DNA from: Symbiodinium natans
Lineage: Eukaryota > Sar > Dinophyceae > Suessiales > Symbiodiniaceae
Reading direction: 5' to 3'
NCBI GenBank assembly: GCA_905221605.1
Contig: CAJNDS010000713.1
Coordinates: forward strand, 768,664-832,663
DNA length: 64,000 bases
Shown here: positions 54,049 through 64,000 of the stretch, one piece after another
Position numbering within the stretch: position 1 is the stretch's first letter
How the letters are laid out: each line of letters starts with the position of its first letter
Made by a program: the position numbers and the translations under genes
Notes under the pieces: model-generated
Databases searched by the model: none
Told to the model about the DNA's origin: nothing
The model's input: the letters and a program-made list of their open reading frames with translations, nothing else

Positions 54049-57000
54049 TGGAGGGATCCTCACGGCTCACCCATGAACAACCCCTTTGTCGAGTGGGTCG
54101 TCCCGTCCCAACCATGGCCCGGATCCATTTTGGTCGACGGATCACTGGATCACTGGGGCAAGCGTCGTGCCAACAGAACTGCCGATTGCCAAGGATGAAC
54201 AATGGCCGTGACTGGTGGACAACTCCGGAGGTCTGAAGAAGGAGAGCACCGCAATTCATGCAAACCATGATAGCACTGATCGCACGGTGATCTTGATCGT
54301 ATCAAGCGTTCGGTGTTCGGTGCATCTGCGACCTAGTTCAAGGTATGGGATGACCGAAATTTTGCAAAAATGAGCGCCTTGCTTCTTCCAGGACTTTGTG
54401 CAGTATGCTTCGCGTTGTCCCTCTGGTTGTCCAGAGACACAGGCATGCTGAGCAAGAAAACTGAAAACTGTACAGCAAGGATCTCAAAACAATTTTGATA
54501 TCTTGTGTCGTCCGTCCACGGTGGAGAGTGTGGTGCTCTCCCTAATCCTGCTTTCATCCCGTCGGCATCTTGCAATGGCTTTGCCAACTTGGAGACAAGA
54601 CGAGATTCCGGAGAATAAATTGCAACCTAACACAATATCTCGTCTTGCCTTCAGGCGGCTAACTTCTTTAGCCTAATCCTTGGCACAGGCGCGCGACTGT
54701 CTGGTCTTTCCGGCCACTATAAAAATAGAGATATAAAGGCGGGCCCTCCTTGAATTTCCTTTGCCTTTGGTCCTCAGCACCTGTAGTCTCAGCAATAGGA
54801 CTTTATTTCGACCGGGCAGCTGCAGCCAGTGCACAGTGCTCAACTAGTTGAGAACCGGACATGAAGATCGGCTGAGCGAACTCGAGTGCTCTCCTGGATG
54901 CTGCACAGAATATACGGGAATATACAGGCCCAGTCAGCCATGAAGTGTGACACGGTTCAGAGATGTTCAGAGGTTGTGGGCACGCTTTGGTCTTGTGCCA
55001 AGTTCGCTCAGCTGCAAAGCCTGATGGTGGTTCGGAGATGTCGTTCGAACGACTGGACCATCATCGATTTTCCCTGAAACCTGATGTAGCGCCACATCGC
55101 GAAAGGAGAGCAACTGAATTGATCTACATTGCCTCGCTGTATAGATGTCAGACGCATTCCGGTGCTGCTGGTATTGTCAAGCAGTTCCGCCTCTCCTCAA
55201 CCTGAAGACTCAAGGCCGACACGGTTACAGACAAGGAACACTGTCGCGCGAAGTCACAGAAGAAACCTAGACAACAAACAGCACAGCATTCCACAGACAT
55301 GGCCAGACATGGCATGTAGTGTCTCATGACAGGCCTACCACTTTCACCGAGCTTGCTTTTTGGTATCGCATGCTAAGTCCAAAAGTGCAGCATCGACAAA
55401 CACATGTTGTAGTAATGTGCTAATATGCTGAAACCCACGCCGGTGTGATCGCACCAAAATAGGGTTGTTTTGCACAGCTTGGTGCGGCGCATGTCGAAAT
55501 CCTGGAGAGTCGGCAGCGGCGGCAGCGGCAGGCGACTTATACCAGACTCTAATCTGGAAGTCTTTATGGCTTCTTGTGGAGTGGCATGTTGGCTTTCTAT
55601 GTTGAATTTCGATTTACATATACATATTTTTAAAGTGGTCACCCCCCCCCCCCCCGCCCAAGACCACTCTGCATGTATGTCTTGTTCGTTCTTATGTCTC
55701 TTGCTGTTCTTGCTTTATTTAGTGAGTTAATCATAGCAGCCATCGATGTTTCCGGTTGGTCAGATAATACCTGTCTGTTGACAAGATACTGCTTCTCGTT
55801 CTTATATAAGACTTAACTTACAACGTATGAATTTGAACATATATTGGTATACTTTTGAGTTCGTGTTCCCAATATGGAGTATGGTTCACACATACATGAG
55901 CCCGCACGATTCTGTTTCTTCGTTCGCAGGCTTATGACTCGACATTGGACTGATGTTTTCTAACAACATTGAATCGGGAAAGCTGTCCATGCTACGCTTC
56001 TTCCCTTAGGAAGACCTGCAAGCAAGGCGCGAGGTTGTTTTTTCAGTAACTATTGTCTCTGTGTCACTCACGACATACCATGCGGCACTCAAAGGTAGAG
56101 ATCAGATGTGCCTATTTGTACTATTTGTATTTCGTGAATAAATGAGAGCAAGGCATAAATATTTAAATCTCAGGGAAGACGCCGGGCAAGTTGTCGGGAC
56201 GTGCGGGCGCAAGCAAACAGATGCCCTTAGATCTTATCGTGGAAGACGAGCTTCAGCCTCTCATGCCCAAGGACGACTTCCTTCCTAGAAGCCCTTTTCC
56301 ATCTTGATTTCATAAGGAGCTCCAGGAAAGGCCAAGAGCGATCATTCATTCCCAGTTCCTTCTTCGTTATCAGGATTTTTTGATGGTAAGAAAACCCTAA
56401 CAAAGATCAAGCGACAAACGAAAGAAAGGAAGAAAGACAAACGGATTGGTATGTTTTGGTACCCCCTCCCCCCCCCCCTCTCCCAAAAATCTATACGTCT
56501 GTGTGGTTTTTTTAGCGATTAACGGAAGGGCGGCGGGGAAATGTTTCTAGCCTTCTAGACATAGAGGAGTGTCCCAGACCACAGGCGAACTATCGTATCT
56601 GCTTTGCGGACCAGGCCGATTCAGCACCTCAATGTGCTTGATCGGGCCCTCGGATCGAAGATTGAATTGAAGATGCCCCGGCAGAGTTTCCTCAATCTTC
56701 AATCTTCAATTTTCGATCCGGGGGCCGATTAAGCACATGGAGTTACTTAAACTGACCTGTAGTTCTCAATTATGTTCACTCGAGAGTTAGTAGAATTAGA
56801 GTAGTATTGGAATTCAGGTCATCCCAAATTAGGAGGTGATATTTTTGTTTCTAAAACGAATTCGCACAATTGGGGGTCAACATGTTTTGAACTGAACTCA
56901 GAAAGCGATTCGCAGTTCATCTCAACTGCAGAATAATACTCCGGTCCCAATGTACTTATTGAGACTAAGTATATGAACGAATGCGAATGAAATAAGGCTA

Positions 57001-57181
57001 ATTCCTCCCAGCATAAGCATCTAAGTTGTTTAGGTACTGTACTTGGAGGACAATAATGTTGCTGCTGGGATGGTGGGATTGAGATCGAACCTAATCTCCA
57101 TGCGATAGGTGTAGTCTCGGGAGGAGTGTTGGCGGTGACCCCAATATACGTATACATATATGTATATGCATATAACGCTCT
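53919..57181. other. Space after the sulfite reductase gene
   Basis: About 3.3 kb without an identified gene. It holds a GA microsatellite (54007-54046), a short C-run (55642-55656) and weak + strand frames: about 54061-54199 (NNPFVEWVVPSQPWPG) and about 56175-56305 (contains KQMPLDLIVEDELQPLMPKD, then a stop). The latter could be a terminal exon. Confidence 0.35.
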
Positions 57182-57970
57182 TTGCTCCGACGCAGAGCTC
57201 TCATGGTGTCAATGCGTAGGTCTGTTTGCAAGCGTGCAGGCGCTGCTGTTTTGAATCCTGCGCGTCATGCTGGAATGGCCGTCTTTGTCGCCGACTCGAA
57301 GTTTGCCAAAGAGGTTGGGAGGAGGGCTTTCGGATGCCCGGAAATCCGGAAGAAACAAAACTGCTTGAAACTCAACTCCTTCAGCCTGCCTCGACGGCGC
57401 AAGGCGTTTCGACCCCTCGGAAAGCCCGACTGCGCCATACCTCGCCGCGCTGTCAGGCCCTCCGTAGATAGAACCGGAGGGAGTTGGATGTACAGAAGCA
57501 TGCGAAGTCTTTTTGAGCAAGTTGAAGGAATACTTGCAAGGGGGAAGATGTTCGTTCCGACGGAGCATCCCCTGGCACACGTTTCCAGGAGAGCTGACGA
57601 TGGGCCTCGAGTCGCCTGGACACCTGCATCGGAGATGGACCCTTGGTCCGCGGAACTCGGGTCAGCACCTGGGCAGCAAGCGCAGAACCTTTTTCAGAAC
57701 ATCTCTCCGAACATCTCGCAGAATATCTCTCAGAACTTCCAGGTTTATGAGCACTGTGTGTGTGAACATCGACAAAGAAGCAAGTGCTTAAGTTATGACC
57801 TTGTTGGACCTAGCCCAAGAGAGATCAGAGAGATCATTCGATTAGTAGCATGCTTTGGCAGAACAAGTTTGCCGAAACACAAATTCTCCAGATGTCTGTC
57901 TAAGCAGAGGTCTGCTGGAACGCTCGAAGCCTTGCAGCCAGCGCACGGCACAACACATCCCCCAGCTTGA
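57182..57970 (+). CDS. Open frame, 262 aa, unknown
   Basis: The longest non-repetitive frame of the right contig. It is basic at the start (MLRRRALMVSMRRSVCKR), so a transit peptide is conceivable, and has Ser/Asn-rich repeats (NISPNISQNISQN) at about residues 176-188. No domain is recognised. Given the short exons of the identified genes, a 790-bp intronless gene would be unusual; it may be a chance frame spanning smaller exons. Confidence 0.25.
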   Translation: MLRRRALMVSMRRSVCKRAGAAVLNPARHAGMAVFVADSKFAKEVGRRAFGCPEIRKKQNCLKLNSFSLPRRRKAFRPLGKPDCAIPRRAVRPSVDRTGGSWMYRSMRSLFEQVEGILARGKMFVPTEHPLAHVSRRADDGPRVAWTPASEMDPWSAELGSAPGQQAQNLFQNISPNISQNISQNFQVYEHCVCEHRQRSKCLSYDLVGPSPREIREIIRLVACFGRTSLPKHKFSRCLSKQRSAGTLEALQPAHGTTHPPA

Positions 57971-59366
57971 GCCGAGCACGGCAGTCATGTTACCAGGTCA
58001 TCGCCTTCGAAATCACTGGCACGAGCAGCGCTGGATCCTATTGCTTCCTCCCCTCCAAGCAGCAGCTTGCTGTGAATGGTGTGGCATCTTTGGGTGGTCC
58101 TTCTGATGGGGCTGATGAAAGGGTTCATTGTTTCAAGAAGGTTTGCGACAATTGCAGCTGGATGCTTGCTTTTCGAGCTGTTGTGGGATTCTGCGAGCCT
58201 TGTACCGAGGGCTCAGGCCCTTAGGTGCACCGGAGCCCAGAGTTCCGCAAGTGGAAAACACACTACATTTGTACAGGTCGAACACACAACTTCTGTGCTA
58301 TGATGATGCTGTGGTGTTCCTGTGGAACTCTTCAAAAGTTCTGGCCTCACTGTGAGAAGCCTAGGGCCTACGAATTGCATACAGTACTTCCCTTTATGTC
58401 CGTGTACTGATTTCATGAATGCGGTTCAGGCTTCCACAAGACAGGGGATGTGCCAGACGCCGTTCCCCTGGACATATCGCTGAGCAGTCGACGTGCCTCC
58501 AGGCTACTGGGGCGAGTCCGGGCGTGGGAATGTGTGGGGTCTCGCAGACCTTGTTTAGGAACGAACGGGCTCTACTCCACCTGGAAGACGAGTGCAGAAA
58601 CTTTACAGCTCCCAAACTGCTTTGTACCTTGTCCTGCTGGCAGGCAGTGGATTCTGCCGCCCTTGGATTGCAAGTTCGACGCTGAAGCTTGGTGTCAGTG
58701 CTGGGTGCTGATTTCAAGATTCGGGAGCTGAGCTTTCGAGGTTTTGTGGGGTTGGCGCTCATAGCTCGGGGGTCAGGAAACGGCGAGCGACTTCTACCCC
58801 ACTCGGCGGCTGAAAGGATGCAGAGGACTGGGCATGTTGGGGGATGCTGTGAACTTCGCAGTCATCTTGGAGACAGATGATGATATGAAGTGCGCGTGCA
58901 TCACCAAGGCTTACAGTACGGGTTGGACTGAGACTTGCCAAATATCGTTTCTGAAATATGTCAACAATGAGAGATCTTTTCAGGTGCATCGGAATTTCTG
59001 GCTCGACAGCTCCTGGCCTGCAAAGTCCAGAAATCATACTTGAGAGAACTTCCATGCGTTTTCGGTTTCCTGGGTTTGCTGTTGTTAACATGTCCTTGCT
59101 TTTCCGCGGCAGTTCCGCGGGCCCTGCTGTGATTTTGATATGTAACTTGTGGGCTGCTTCCCAATGCTTAATCCTAGATCAAGGTTTACTCATGCAGAAC
59201 CACTCCAAAACTCGGGCAGTCTGGTGGGTGCCCAGGTCTTCGAGACGAAGTGCGACCGAAGTATATGAGCTCAACTTCGTCAAGGACTGCAGGCAAAAAG
59301 GCTTGCTTAGTGTGCGAGCCTCTCGAGCAAGCCAGTAGGACTCCGAAGATTAATAGAGATCTCCCG
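57971..59366 (+). other. Region of weak Cys-rich exon-like frames
   Basis: Frames at 57967-58224 (contains VIAFEITGTSSAGSYCFLP and CDNCSWM...CEPC) and 58450-58731 (contains NCFVPCPAGRQ...CKFDAEAWCQC) are unusually rich in Cys pairs, somewhat like extracellular C-x2-C repeat regions. A third frame at 58834-59043 contains GDAVNFAVILETDDDMKC. I cannot join them into a gene. Confidence 0.25.

Positions 59367-64000
<4,634 letters not shown>

Overview
The window looks like nuclear DNA of a dinoflagellate, probably Symbiodiniaceae-like. The two genes I can identify with confidence, a Rieske iron-sulfur protein and a sulfite reductase, are cut into many short exons. Their introns mostly begin with GC, less often GA or GT, and end AG before a G-starting exon, which is the known dinoflagellate pattern. 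All supported genes lie on the + strand, also typical of the group. A 100-N gap (6645-6744) joins two contigs, so bases 1-6644 may not be truly adjacent to the rest.

1-6644: six long uninterrupted + strand ORFs (about 120-440 aa) of unknown function, packed with short spacers. They are rich in His, Gln, Tyr and Thr, use many C-ending codons, and at least three share a two-part sequence module. The last two carry a Cys/His tail resembling small metal-binding domains and a C2H2 zinc finger. A 67-bp tandem repeat follows. 6745-8400: GT-rich repeats and a pair of ~300-bp direct repeats 998 bp apart.

8428-10949 and 17834-20257: two paralogous genes for the Rieske subunit of mitochondrial complex III, about 9.5 kb apart, same strand. 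Copy B is complete from the membrane helix to the stop. Copy A lacks a recognisable membrane exon and has two suspect splice sites. The spaces between and after them (10950-17833, 20258-26320) hold only weak exon-like ORFs and simple repeats.

26321-32246: a 5.9 kb block of nested repeats bounded by two copies of one 27-bp sequence: AT-rich DNA, a 54-bp minisatellite, and an array of ~110-bp monomers in which two types strictly alternate, most with a G-run/C-run hairpin.

37726-53918: a sulfite reductase hemoprotein gene of nearly 40 exons with an N-terminal flavodoxin domain (the fungal MET5 layout). Siroheme/[4Fe-4S] cysteines and sulfite-binding basic residues are intact. Two phase-compatible exons upstream (35695-36119) may belong to its N-terminus or to another gene. 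Introns carry long microsatellites and a diverged copy of the satellite.

53919-64000: weakly supported exons; the best set (59367 onward) resembles a dinoflagellate EF-hand protein running off the right edge. A 650-bp TAG repeat lies at 61578-62230.

Functionally the identified genes serve mitochondrial respiration (Rieske) and sulfate assimilation (sulfite reductase); nothing shows that they work together.
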